Below, in pieces: positions 1-8,283 of a stretch of 64,000 nt of DNA. Position numbers and translations under genes: made by a program. Every line of letters begins with the position of its first letter. Position 1 is the first letter of the stretch. Below the pieces are notes generated by a model, which saw only the letters and a list, made by a program, of their open reading frames with translations, was not told the DNA's origin and did not search any database. The DNA lies in assembly GCF_000374065.1 (NCBI RefSeq), contig NZ_KB893279.1, positions 40,220 through 104,219 of the forward strand, in the 5' to 3' direction. The stretch is from Spirosoma luteum DSM 19990. GTDB taxonomy: Bacteria; Bacteroidota; Bacteroidia; Cytophagales; Spirosomataceae.

Positions 1-1
1 G

Positions 2-1624
2 GAGTTAATTTCGTCACTGATGGATAAAGCGGGTGAGTTAGGCCTACTTGGCACATCGGTACCGGAGCAATACGGTGGGTTTGGGACCAATTTCAACACG
101 TCAATGCTCGTAGCCGAAGTAACGGGTGCGGGGCACTCGTTTTCGGTCGCTCTATCAGCCCATACCGGCATCGGTACATTGCCCATAGTGTATTATGGAA
201 ATGACGAGCAGAAATCGAAATACCTGCCCCAGTTAGCCAGTGGCGAATGGAAGGCCGCTTACTGCCTGACCGAGCCTGATTCGGGATCGGATGCGAATTC
301 AGGTAAAACCAAGGCGGTACTAACCGAAGACGGTAAACATTATATTCTGAACGGGCAGAAGATGTGGATTACCAATGGTGGTTTTGCCGATGTATATATC
401 GTTTTCGCCAAAATAGAAGAGGCCGGTAAGACAGACAAAAACCTGTCAGCTTTTATTATTGAGCGCGGCTACGAAGGCATAACTATGAATGAGCCGGAAC
501 ACAAGATGGGTATTAAAGGGTCCGACACGCGTCAGATTTTCTTTAATGACTGCAAAGTGCCGGTTGAAAACCTGCTGTCTGACCGGGGAAACGGCTTCAA
601 AATCGCCGTGAATATCCTGAACATTGGCCGTATCAAGTTAGGTATTGCTGCCATTGGCGGTTCCAAAGAAGTTATCAACCACGCCGTTAATTATGCTAAC
701 GAGCGGAAACAGTTCAAGACTCCCATTGCTCAATTTGGTGCCATCAAGCACAAATTAGCCGAAATGGCCCTGAGAGTGTACGCGTCAGAAACTGCATCGT
801 ACCGCGCTGGTCAGAACATCGACGACCTGATTGAAGATCTGAAAGGGCAGGGTATGGAAGACAGTGAGGCAAAACTGAAAGCGCTGGAACAGTTTGCCAT
901 CGAGTGCGCCATCATGAAAGTACACGGTTCTGAAGTGCTGGATTATGTGGTAGATGAAGGGGTTCAGGTGTATGGTGGGATGGGCTATTCGGCCGATGCT
1001 CCCATGGACCGGTCCTATCGTGATGCTCGTATCAATAGGATTTTTGAAGGTACAAACGAGATAAACCGGATGCTTGTAGTCGATATGTTGTTGAAGCGGG
1101 CGATGAAGGGTGAGCTTGATTTGATGGGGCCAGCCATGGCCGTTTCGAAAGAAATCATGTCTATCCCTGATTTTAGTTCGGATGAAGAAGAAGGGGTGTT
1201 TGTTACTGAAAAGAAGGTGATTCGGAACCTGAAGAAGGCCGCCTTAATGGTGGCCGGTGCCGCCGTACAAAAGTTCATGATGAACCTGTCGGATGAACAG
1301 GAAATTCTGATGAATGTGGCCGATATGGCCATTGAGATTTACGTGGCCGAATCTGTCCTGCTGCGCGTCGAAAAGTTGATTGGCATAAAAGGTGAAGAAG
1401 CTGTTGCCTTACAGAAGCATATGGCGTTGATTTACCTGCACGAAGCTGTTGAGAAGGTGAATAGCGCGGGCCGTTCGGCCATCACGTCGTTTGCCGAAGG
1501 GGATGAACTGCGGGGTATGTTGATGGGGCTGAAGCGGTTCACTAAAATTGAGCCGATGAATCTCAAAGACGCCCGTCGTCAAATTGCCGATGCCATGATT
1601 ACCGAGAATAAATACATTTTTTAA
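2..1624 (+). CDS. Acyl-CoA dehydrogenase, VLCAD-like (5' partial)
   Basis: Flavin enzyme that makes the alpha-beta double bond of acyl-CoA in fatty-acid beta-oxidation. The frame is open to the left edge (the six codons before the first ATG at 20 read E-L-I-S-S-L and fit the family), so the N-terminus lies outside the window and 20 is probably not the start. Visible: YCLTEPDSGSDA flavin/substrate segment, WITNG, the RKQFKTPIAQF segment, and IFEGTNEINR, whose Glu is in the catalytic-base position. About 150 residues follow the core, as in the long VLCAD/ACAD9 type rather than the ~380-aa short-chain type. It ends at a hairpin shared with the convergent acylphosphatase-like gene. Substrate chain length cannot be read from sequence. 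Confidence 0.93.
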   Translation, partial: ELISSLMDKAGELGLLGTSVPEQYGGFGTNFNTSMLVAEVTGAGHSFSVALSAHTGIGTLPIVYYGNDEQKSKYLPQLASGEWKAAYCLTEPDSGSDANSGKTKAVLTEDGKHYILNGQKMWITNGGFADVYIVFAKIEEAGKTDKNLSAFIIERGYEGITMNEPEHKMGIKGSDTRQIFFNDCKVPVENLLSDRGNGFKIAVNILNIGRIKLGIAAIGGSKEVINHAVNYANERKQFKTPIAQFGAIKHKLAEMALRVYASETASYRAGQNIDDLIEDLKGQGMEDSEAKLKALEQFAIECAIMKVHGSEVLDYVVDEGVQVYGGMGYSADAPMDRSYRDARINRIFEGTNEINRMLVVDMLLKRAMKGELDLMGPAMAVSKEIMSIPDFSSDEEEGVFVTEKKVIRNLKKAALMVAGAAVQKFMMNLSDEQEILMNVADMAIEIYVAESVLLRVEKLIGIKGEEAVALQKHMALIYLHEAVEKVNSAGRSAITSFAEGDELRGMLMGLKRFTKIEPMNLKDARRQIADAMITENKYIF

Positions 1625-1650
1625 CGTAATGATATTGTGTCGCATTAGCA

Positions 1651-1687
1651 ATCAAAAGCCAGCCCTCAATGAAGGCTGGCTTTTGAT
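1651..1687. terminator. Bidirectional hairpin terminator
   Basis: Perfect 14-bp inverted repeat (atcaaaagccagcc at 1651-1664 and its complement at 1674-1687, 9-nt loop) between convergent genes. The arms begin and end in A/T runs, so it can act on both strands. It lies 26 bp after the dehydrogenase stop and ends 1 bp before the stop of the opposite gene. Confidence 0.85.
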
Positions 1688-1688
1688 T

Positions 1689-1961
1689 TTAGTGCATTTC
1701 CAGGAACTTCTCGTAGCCCTGCAGCGGTCCGTCCTGTACGCGAACACTTTGTACAGTAGTGCCATCGGGACCTGCTTTGCACCATTTTATAAACGCTTCG
1801 AGGGCATCTTCGTCGCCTTCCGTTTCGATACGCAGTTCACCATCCGACTGTATCCGGGCGATACCCGTCAGACCTAATCGCTCGGCCTCCTGTCGGGCTT
1901 CCTGCCGAAACAGGGTGCCACCCAGCTGGCCGGCTAGGTAGATAATCTGGTTTTTCTTCAT
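1689..1961 (-). CDS. Acylphosphatase-like protein, altered active site
   Basis: A 90-aa protein with the acylphosphatase length and pattern: loop G11-Q-L-G-G-T-L-F-R19, helix RQEAERLGLTG, strand GELRIETEGDEDALEAFIKW, then GPDGTTVQSV. Acylphosphatases hydrolyse carboxyl-phosphate bonds using an Arg in the GxVxGVGFR loop and an Asn in GWVxN. The Arg is kept (R19), but the loop has lost GVGF (it reads GTLF) and the Asn position is Ile (I37 in G-I-A-R-I). The fold is well supported; catalysis is doubtful. It may be a binding or regulatory relative. It is monocistronic, with the shared hairpin at its 3' end. Confidence 0.75.
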   Translation of the reverse strand: MKKNQIIYLAGQLGGTLFRQEARQEAERLGLTGIARIQSDGELRIETEGDEDALEAFIKWCKAGPDGTTVQSVRVQDGPLQGYEKFLEMH

Positions 1962-2129
1962 TGCTTGTTCGTTTTGTAAGGTAACCGGCGAGATAGGGTA
2001 GAGGTTTTACAACTATTGCTGACATACCAGTGATTAAGGTGGTAGAAAAAACGCTTTTGGTACTTTTTCATAAACTCCAGCGCGTATTACGTTTTACGTG
2101 GCTTTACTGAGTTATATAACGGCCTATTC

Positions 2130-3308
2130 ATGAAAAATCAGCAGTCCAATTCCCGACGAACTTTTTTGCGTAATCTGGGTGCAAGTGCTTCGGCATTATC
2201 GTTACCCCTGCTCGGCTATGCCGACAATCAGTTTGTTCAGAACGAAACCAGTGGGCTATACTCTTTATTGACCGACCCGAATGGAGAGCCTTTGGGCCAG
2301 CCCGGTCGAAAACTGGGCATTGCGTTGGTAGGGTTGGGATATTATAGCAAAAACCTGCTGGCTCCGGCTCTACAAGAAACAAAGAACTGTCGGTTGGCCG
2401 GTATCGTGACGGGCACACCCGCCAAGGCCGACGAATGGATGAAGAAGTACAACATCCCGAAGGAAAATGTGTATGACTATAAAACCTTCGACCGGATTGC
2501 TGACAACAAGGATGTTGATGTTATCTATGTCGTTTTACCTAATTCGATGCACGAAGAATTTGTTGTGCGGGCGGCTCAGGCGGGCAAGCATGTTATTTGC
2601 GAAAAGCCCATGGCTATCACACCGAAGGCTTGTCAGAATATGATTGATGCCTGTAAGAAAGCGAACAAACAACTGGCCATTGGCTACCGGCTCCATTACG
2701 AACCATTCACCAAAGAAGTGATGCGGCTGGGCCAGGAGAAAGTATTCGGGCCAATTAAGTTTGTCGAATCCAGCGATGGTTTTCGCATTGGCGACCCTAC
2801 CCAATGGCGCATGAAAAAAGCAATGGCTGGTGGGGGACCACTAATGGACGTTGGTATCTACGCCGTACAGGGCGCGCGCTACGTTACGGGTGAAGAGCCC
2901 GTTTCGGTGACGGCGCAGTTTTCGCCTAAAACGGAGCCGGAAAAATTTAAAGAAGTGGAAGAGACGATGTTCTGGCAGTTTCAGTTTCCGAGCGGAGCCG
3001 TTTCCAACTCAACAACCAGTTACACGGCGGGTGTCGAGCGGCTGTATGCGTCCTGTGAGAAAGGCTGGTTTGAATTATCCCCCGCGTTCGGTTACGGTCC
3101 ATTGAAAGGGCGAACCAGCAAAGGCCCCATTGAGCAGCCAGTCGTTAATCATCAGGCCATGCACATGGATGGCGTTTGTAGTGATTTGTTGGCGGGAAAG
3201 CAACTGCCTGACCATGTAACGGGTGAGGAAGGTAAGCGCGATGTTACGCTGTTGCAGGCCATTTACCGGGCTGCGGAAACCGGGAAGAAAATAAATTTGA
3301 GGGGCTAG
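2130..3308 (+). CDS. Tat-exported Gfo/Idh/MocA family oxidoreductase
   Basis: NAD(P)-dependent sugar or cyclitol dehydrogenase of the glucose-fructose-oxidoreductase type (392 aa). The N-terminus has a twin-arginine signal (SRRTFLRN, then a hydrophobic stretch ending near residue 25), so it is probably exported folded with cofactor bound. The Rossmann fold begins at IALVGLGYYSKNLLAPAL; the family signature CEKPMA with its Lys is present, followed by AIGYRLHYEP. The C-terminal half (GGGPLMDVGIYAVQGARYVTG) is the usual beta-sheet domain. GFOR-type proteins carry a tightly bound cofactor; the substrate here is unknown. It is a single transcription unit ending at a strong hairpin. Confidence 0.88.
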   Translation: MKNQQSNSRRTFLRNLGASASALSLPLLGYADNQFVQNETSGLYSLLTDPNGEPLGQPGRKLGIALVGLGYYSKNLLAPALQETKNCRLAGIVTGTPAKADEWMKKYNIPKENVYDYKTFDRIADNKDVDVIYVVLPNSMHEEFVVRAAQAGKHVICEKPMAITPKACQNMIDACKKANKQLAIGYRLHYEPFTKEVMRLGQEKVFGPIKFVESSDGFRIGDPTQWRMKKAMAGGGPLMDVGIYAVQGARYVTGEEPVSVTAQFSPKTEPEKFKEVEETMFWQFQFPSGAVSNSTTSYTAGVERLYASCEKGWFELSPAFGYGPLKGRTSKGPIEQPVVNHQAMHMDGVCSDLLAGKQLPDHVTGEEGKRDVTLLQAIYRAAETGKKINLRG

Positions 3309-3329
3309 GCCACTTCCCCTGGGCTATGT

Positions 3330-3383
3330 GCAAAACATCCATTCCTGGCTACTTGTAAAACCGGTCAGGAATGGATGTTTTGC
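3330..3383. terminator. Bidirectional hairpin terminator
   Basis: Perfect 18-bp inverted repeat (3330-3347 and 3366-3383, 18-nt loop) containing aaaacatccattcc and its complement. It sits between the convergent oxidoreductase and haem-binding genes; AT-rich stem ends supply short U-runs in either direction. Confidence 0.82.
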
Positions 3384-3400
3384 GTAAACAGGTGTTCTGA

Positions 3401-3883
3401 TTAGTGCACTGGCTCCTGCTTCTCACCAGCCGGTGCCGGAATCCCGTTTCTTAGTCCATTGGCCCAATTAGCCAGTAGTTTTGCCTCTTCAGAACTAAGT
3501 TTTGCATCGTGATGAATCCATAGGTACGAATCCAGCGGCATCCAGCCTTCCGTTACGGCATCATCCACTTCTTCCAGTTTATGCCGGGCTTTCTTGGGAG
3601 AATAAGAAGCAAATTCATTGAAATTAAGCTCTCCTTTGCCTTTCTGGACGTGGTGATTGAGAAACCAGGCAACCGGTTGAATGTTGTTGTACCACGGGTA
3701 TTCTGTGTTGTTGGAATGGCAGTCGAAGCAGGAGCGTTTTAGCACAGCATGAACATTGGCAGGAACCGCGTATTTCGTTGTAATATCATTGGTAGACATG
3801 CCGACTGCCTGGTTTTTTTCTGGCCGGATAAACTGAATGACAACCAGAATGATGAGTAATGTCAGCAGAACTTTACGGAGCAT
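3401..3883 (-). CDS. Membrane-anchored haem-binding domain protein (CxxCH)
   Basis: A 160-aa protein with one N-terminal hydrophobic anchor (residues 2-19) and a cytochrome-c-type haem motif C52-F-D-C-H56, followed by SNNTEYPWYNNIQPVAWFL, the pattern of the Bacteroidota haem-binding domain family (PF14376-like). The rest (FNEFASYSPKKARHKLEEV, GWMPLDSYLWIHHDAKLS, LANWANGLR) is typical of the family. Probably a periplasmic mono-haem protein; its electron partner is not evident. It could be last in the minus-strand cluster, but the 71-bp gap to the ABC gene argues for its own unit. Confidence 0.82.
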   Translation of the reverse strand: MLRKVLLTLLIILVVIQFIRPEKNQAVGMSTNDITTKYAVPANVHAVLKRSCFDCHSNNTEYPWYNNIQPVAWFLNHHVQKGKGELNFNEFASYSPKKARHKLEEVDDAVTEGWMPLDSYLWIHHDAKLSSEEAKLLANWANGLRNGIPAPAGEKQEPVH

Positions 3884-3954
3884 GGCGGTTAGTATGAAGA
3901 AGGCAGGAAAAGTTGGAATGTATCTGATTTTGTCGTAAAAAGTAACTGCCTGAA

Positions 3955-4677
3955 TCAGTCGAGTGCCTGAATGAGCGCTTTTGCCTTCCGAATGTTCTTA
4001 TTCAGCAAATCCGTTTCAACCAGACCATCGCGAAGCCGGACTATCCGGTGTGCATATTCGGCTATATCTTCCTCGTGAGTTACCATAATGACCGTGTTTC
4101 CCTTGCTGTGAATCTGGTCGAAAAGGTCCATGATTTCATAAGACGTTTTTGAGTCTAGGTTACCGGTCGGTTCATCAGCCAGCAAAATACTCGGGTCATT
4201 CACTAAAGCGCGGGCTACCGCCACCCGTTGCCGTTGCCCGCCCGAAAGCTCATTGGGCCGGTGGCCTGCCCGGTTTTCCAATCCCACATTTTTAAGAGCC
4301 AGCATGGCTTTCTCGGTTCGGTCTGCCTTATTGAAGCCTGCGTAAATAAGGGGTAACGCTACATTCTCAAGCGAGGTCTGCCGAGGGAGCAGGTTAAACG
4401 TTTGAAACACGAATCCAATCTCTTTGTTTCTTGTTTCGGCTAGTTCATTCTCCCCCATACGACTAACATCCTGATTATTTAGAATGTACTGTCCTGAGGT
4501 CGGCGAATCCAGGCACCCAATGATGTTCATCAGCGTAGATTTTCCAGAGCCTGATGGGCCCATGAATGCAACATATTCCCCCTTTTCAATAGAAATGGTA
4601 ATGGATTTGAGAGCCTCTACTACTTCGGTCCCCATTACGTAGCGTTTGGCAATAGCGCGGGTATCTATAATGTTCAT
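3955..4677 (-). CDS. ABC transporter ATP-binding protein (LolD/MacB type)
   Basis: A 240-aa ATPase with Walker [10 protein letters not shown] (about residues 41-49), a Q-loop in [10 protein letters not shown], signature [15 protein letters not shown], Walker [14 protein letters not shown] and the H-loop VTHEED. TGNLDS and the overall length place it with the LolD/MacB/FtsE group, which pairs with FtsX-fold permeases for lipoprotein release, efflux or cell-envelope signalling. No such permease is in the window. Instead it follows the 179-aa unknown gene by 11 bp in the same direction, so the two are probably co-transcribed with the TPR membrane protein. Partner and cargo are unknown. Confidence 0.9.
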   Translation of the reverse strand: MNIIDTRAIAKRYVMGTEVVEALKSITISIEKGEYVAFMGPSGSGKSTLMNIIGCLDSPTSGQYILNNQDVSRMGENELAETRNKEIGFVFQTFNLLPRQTSLENVALPLIYAGFNKADRTEKAMLALKNVGLENRAGHRPNELSGGQRQRVAVARALVNDPSILLADEPTGNLDSKTSYEIMDLFDQIHSKGNTVIMVTHEEDIAEYAHRIVRLRDGLVETDLLNKNIRKAKALIQALD

Positions 4678-4688
4678 AGGGAGATGAC

Positions 4689-5228
4689 TTAGGAGGCAGC
4701 GACGACCGCTAGTCGGCGACGACGTTGAAAATAATTTCGAATGAATAAACCCGTTAAAATGACAATCTCAACCATGGGTGACTGTTCGTCTTTTTCTATC
4801 ACTATGTCGCCCGCATCTTTAAAAAATTTCTGAGTCCTTTCGTAGTTAACAACCTCACTTTCGGGCAGGCTGCTGGCTGTTTCTAAAATCATGTCCCACT
4901 CCCGCATGAGTACATTATGGCGTTTCCACAAATAGGCTTCGCCCGATGACAGCTTAAGTTCGGCCTGTTTGCCAAACCGAAATTCAATATGACCAATGAC
5001 TTTATCGTTAACTTTTGGATCAAACAAGGTAACAGAGTGGAACAGAAATCCTTCCACATCAAAACAAATATATACTTCGTTTAAATAAGCCTCCACATCG
5101 TTACTAAATAGGTTATGGTGCATTTTGCCAATAACCTGTCCATCCTGCATGATGCGGAAATCGCGACTGAAGGCTTCCTTTGTCCAGCTTAACTTTCTAT
5201 TCATTGTCGGTTCGGCGTTAACAGACAA
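4689..5228 (-). CDS. Conserved-looking protein of unknown function (179 aa)
   Basis: I do not recognise the family with certainty. The protein is mixed alpha/beta, with a short-strand region ([19 protein letters not shown], then [39 protein letters not shown]) vaguely like a tubby/LURP-one-type sheet. It ends in a hydrophobic-plus-basic tail ([20 protein letters not shown]) that could be a membrane anchor. Start is either residue 1 or Met9 (5204). It lies 7 bp after the TPR gene and 11 bp before the ABC ATPase, so it is very likely translated with them; a role as adaptor or small subunit is a guess from context. Confidence 0.7.
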   Translation of the reverse strand: MSVNAEPTMNRKLSWTKEAFSRDFRIMQDGQVIGKMHHNLFSNDVEAYLNEVYICFDVEGFLFHSVTLFDPKVNDKVIGHIEFRFGKQAELKLSSGEAYLWKRHNVLMREWDMILETASSLPESEVVNYERTQKFFKDAGDIVIEKDEQSPMVEIVILTGLFIRNYFQRRRRLAVVAAS

Positions 5229-5235
5229 AGCTAAC

Positions 5236-8200
5236 TTATTGCAGAAATTTCTCTTTACTCTTTTCGATTGACGCTAGTTTTTCCTGATAAGTTGCCAGAA
5301 ACCCCTGATAGTCGGCGGGGGTAGTGGCAGTCCGTAAGGCTACCAGGCTACTTTCGGCATAATCGGGAAGGCCCAGTGCCAAACATAGCGTGATGTATGT
5401 TTTGAGCAAACCAGCTTTGTCTTCGTTGAAAGGCAAGGCTGTTAGTAACATATCATACGCTTCTTTCGTCTGCCCCTGTTGCTGGTTAAGTTGCGCAGCA
5501 TCGGTAACGATTCGGGCATTCAGCGGGGCAAGTTGTACCGCTCGCTGGTAGTACTGCCGTGCCTGAGAAAAATGACGCGTACGCTCATACGCCTGCCCAA
5601 GCCAGTAGTTTCGTTCAGCCTCGTAGGCAGGCAAAACCGCTGTTTTTGCCATTAGTTCTGCCGAACCAAGACTCCGCCGGAACGCCGACAGCCGGATAGC
5701 GGCTATGGTACGCTGGGAGAGGGCTACTGCATTGACTCGGGTTGAATCGGGGAGGCCTGCCAAAACTAACTGCGCATTCCGCCATTGTAACTGATCAAGA
5801 AAATCATTCGTGAGGGCAGCACCCGCCAGTGTTTTCAGGCTAGGGTCAAGGATAGTTTCCCAATAGGTACCCCGGTTTGGGTCGTCGGTGCGGTAGGTTA
5901 CGTAAAAGGCTTTCTCTGCGTCCGTTTCCGGTTTGCGTTCCTGGTAGTAAACCTGCCGAAGGGCATCCACTGCGGCATCATTTTTAGCCACGGTTTCCCA
6001 CAGTGACTGCGCAAAAATCGGGTCGTTTGCTTTGGTTAGCGCAATAGCCCGGTAATACATGGATGTTGTGTCCGTATTGGTGCTGAACTCGTTGGCCGCC
6101 GGTCGATACAACCCCTGTTCCAGCATCCACAAACCCGCAATTGACCGATAAGCAGCCCCCGCTTCCTGATTGTTTTCCGCTAATTGACTCATCAATCCGA
6201 ATGCATTTACCGGATTATGGCGTTTATATTCAACAACGGCCCGCGCCAGTAATAAATCGTCGGTTACGTCCTGATTAACCGGGTTCGCCGATATTTTGCG
6301 AATGGCTAGCAACTCGGTACTATCGGGTTGTTGCTTTACCAGTGCGTAATTATACAGGCTGGCAAACTGCCCGACGCTCAATCCCGTCTGGGTCGCTTTG
6401 TCCGATAACCAGTCGAGCTTTCGCGGCTGAGTCGTATCGGATTGAGCCACTAACCGCAGGGCGAGGGCGTTGGCCTGATAGGATTCGTAAGCTGATTGGG
6501 ATATGTTTTGGGCTACCGTTGAGTCGACCTCAAGAACGGATGGATTACGGGCATAAAAGGCCAGCAGATTTGATTCCGGTACGTCGGTTTGGTCGGCAAA
6601 GCGGGTCGCGGCTTTGTAGTAATAGTACGCTGAATCGGCCACACTGGTGCGGCCGTACAAATAACCCAGGTTGTTCTGAAGTTCACCGCTTTTCGGGAAT
6701 TCCCTGATACCCATTTGCAGGGTTTTAATAGCCTCGAAAAATGAGCTTGATTGTAAGTAAGCCTGGCTCAAACCCGCATAATCCTGTGGGTTTGGCTGTT
6801 TCAGCAGTGCCTGCCGGAAATAAAAAGCAGCAGCGGACAGGTTACTCTGAGAGCGGGCCAGAGAGGCCAGCGCATAATTTGATTTGTGGTTTTGAAACTC
6901 CCGTTCCAGGGCCAGATTATAATAGGCAGTAGCCGAAACCGCTTCGCCACTGGCGGTGTAATAATCACCCAAACCGTTGTAATAGCCAGCCATCCCCTGT
7001 CGAATCGGGAAGAAACTGTTTATCGACAACATAGCCACGACGAAAACGATACCCACTACCCGAAACAGGCTTAACTCCAGCCGTTTGGGCTTGTACAAGA
7101 CCCGGTGAACGGGCAAATTTTGCTGGTAAACAGGCCAGAAATTAATGAGCGTGTATGCACTAAAAAACAGCCCCATCCCCAGGTGCGTGTAAACAATTAT
7201 ATCCTCAAATAGCTCAACCAGTGGGTCATTGGCGGTAGCGAAGGCGTAGCCAATCGTTAGCGTGGTAAGCAGCGAAAAACCGCTGTACAGGTACGCGCCC
7301 GAATCATGGAAGGAGAAAACGTTCTGCTGCTGAATCAACCGGCGGAAGCCCCAGACGCCAATGCTCACGGAGAGTAAATAGAGAACAAAAGGGCTGATTA
7401 CCAGTACATCCCACTCAATGGACCGGGTATTTTTGAGCCAGATAAAGACCAGATTAAGCAAGTACAGTGAGCCGATGAACAGGAAATTATTGATGCCTAG
7501 GGGCTTCCGGTCATTATCCGAAGGTGTATTTTCATTTAACCGGCCAATCGAGGTGATCCAGACCAGACCAGCAATGATTTCGGTCGCAATGAAAAATATA
7601 AACCCGGCGCTGAATACAAGCAAAACGGGCATCCCGTAACTCACCAAAGCCAGGGCTGGAAAAGTTACGGGCGAGAGAGCCGCCAGCGCAACTGCTACAC
7701 CAATCGTTAGCAGGCCAAAAGCGCCCAGGCGAACGGTAATTGGGTAGTCGGACCGGAAGGCGTGGAAGTAGTAACTGAGCGACCCATAAGCAAAGGTTAG
7801 CAGCAGGAAAAGGTAATTGCCACCCAGACCCGGCACTTCGAGCATGTCCCACCGAAAAAAGGCAAGGCCAAGAATTAGCATTGCCATACTGATAAGATAA
7901 CGTAGTCGGTCGAAGCGGGTAACGGCGCTCAGGATGAGGACAAACGCGAGACCAATGCCCACCAGGAAGCCCGTAGCTACCCCCGGCCGAACCTGCATCG
8001 TTCCCGCTACAAATTGCTCAGAAACGGCGTAAGCTTTTCCATTTACCGAGTAGTTGAGCAATCCGTCGGAGAAGGAATGAAAAACAACCGGTAGCTCATT
8101 GAGTTCGCTCAAAACGTCCCAATAAACTACATTTCCCAGCCCTCTCGACCAGGCGATGACTAACAAGATGAGGCTGACAAAAAATAAAACGAGGCTGATT

Positions 8201-8250
8201 AAATACGTGAATCGGTACGTTCTGTCCCAGCTTTTCCAGAAAGATAACAT
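5236..8250 (-). CDS. Large polytopic membrane protein with TPR domain
   Basis: A 1004-aa protein of two halves. Residues 1 to about 415 hold about 11-12 hydrophobic segments (first FTYLISLVLFFVSLILLVIA, last near LFRVVGIVFVVAMLSINSFF). From about 420 to the end it is a soluble alpha-helical tetratricopeptide region (for example AVSATAYYNLALEREFQNH, SAAAFYFRQALLKQPNPQDY, FSQARQYYQRAVQLAPLNARI). No enzymatic motif is visible. It lies 33 bp downstream of malQ and 7 bp upstream of the 179-aa gene, suggesting a four-gene unit. The TPR half is probably a protein-interaction platform at the membrane; which side it faces cannot be told. Confidence 0.78.
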   Translation of the reverse strand: MLSFWKSWDRTYRFTYLISLVLFFVSLILLVIAWSRGLGNVVYWDVLSELNELPVVFHSFSDGLLNYSVNGKAYAVSEQFVAGTMQVRPGVATGFLVGIGLAFVLILSAVTRFDRLRYLISMAMLILGLAFFRWDMLEVPGLGGNYLFLLLTFAYGSLSYYFHAFRSDYPITVRLGAFGLLTIGVAVALAALSPVTFPALALVSYGMPVLLVFSAGFIFFIATEIIAGLVWITSIGRLNENTPSDNDRKPLGINNFLFIGSLYLLNLVFIWLKNTRSIEWDVLVISPFVLYLLSVSIGVWGFRRLIQQQNVFSFHDSGAYLYSGFSLLTTLTIGYAFATANDPLVELFEDIIVYTHLGMGLFFSAYTLINFWPVYQQNLPVHRVLYKPKRLELSLFRVVGIVFVVAMLSINSFFPIRQGMAGYYNGLGDYYTASGEAVSATAYYNLALEREFQNHKSNYALASLARSQSNLSAAAFYFRQALLKQPNPQDYAGLSQAYLQSSSFFEAIKTLQMGIREFPKSGELQNNLGYLYGRTSVADSAYYYYKAATRFADQTDVPESNLLAFYARNPSVLEVDSTVAQNISQSAYESYQANALALRLVAQSDTTQPRKLDWLSDKATQTGLSVGQFASLYNYALVKQQPDSTELLAIRKISANPVNQDVTDDLLLARAVVEYKRHNPVNAFGLMSQLAENNQEAGAAYRSIAGLWMLEQGLYRPAANEFSTNTDTTSMYYRAIALTKANDPIFAQSLWETVAKNDAAVDALRQVYYQERKPETDAEKAFYVTYRTDDPNRGTYWETILDPSLKTLAGAALTNDFLDQLQWRNAQLVLAGLPDSTRVNAVALSQRTIAAIRLSAFRRSLGSAELMAKTAVLPAYEAERNYWLGQAYERTRHFSQARQYYQRAVQLAPLNARIVTDAAQLNQQQGQTKEAYDMLLTALPFNEDKAGLLKTYITLCLALGLPDYAESSLVALRTATTPADYQGFLATYQEKLASIEKSKEKFLQ

Positions 8251-8283
8251 GAAAGAGAAACGTAGTTGACGGTTCGTTAGTGC

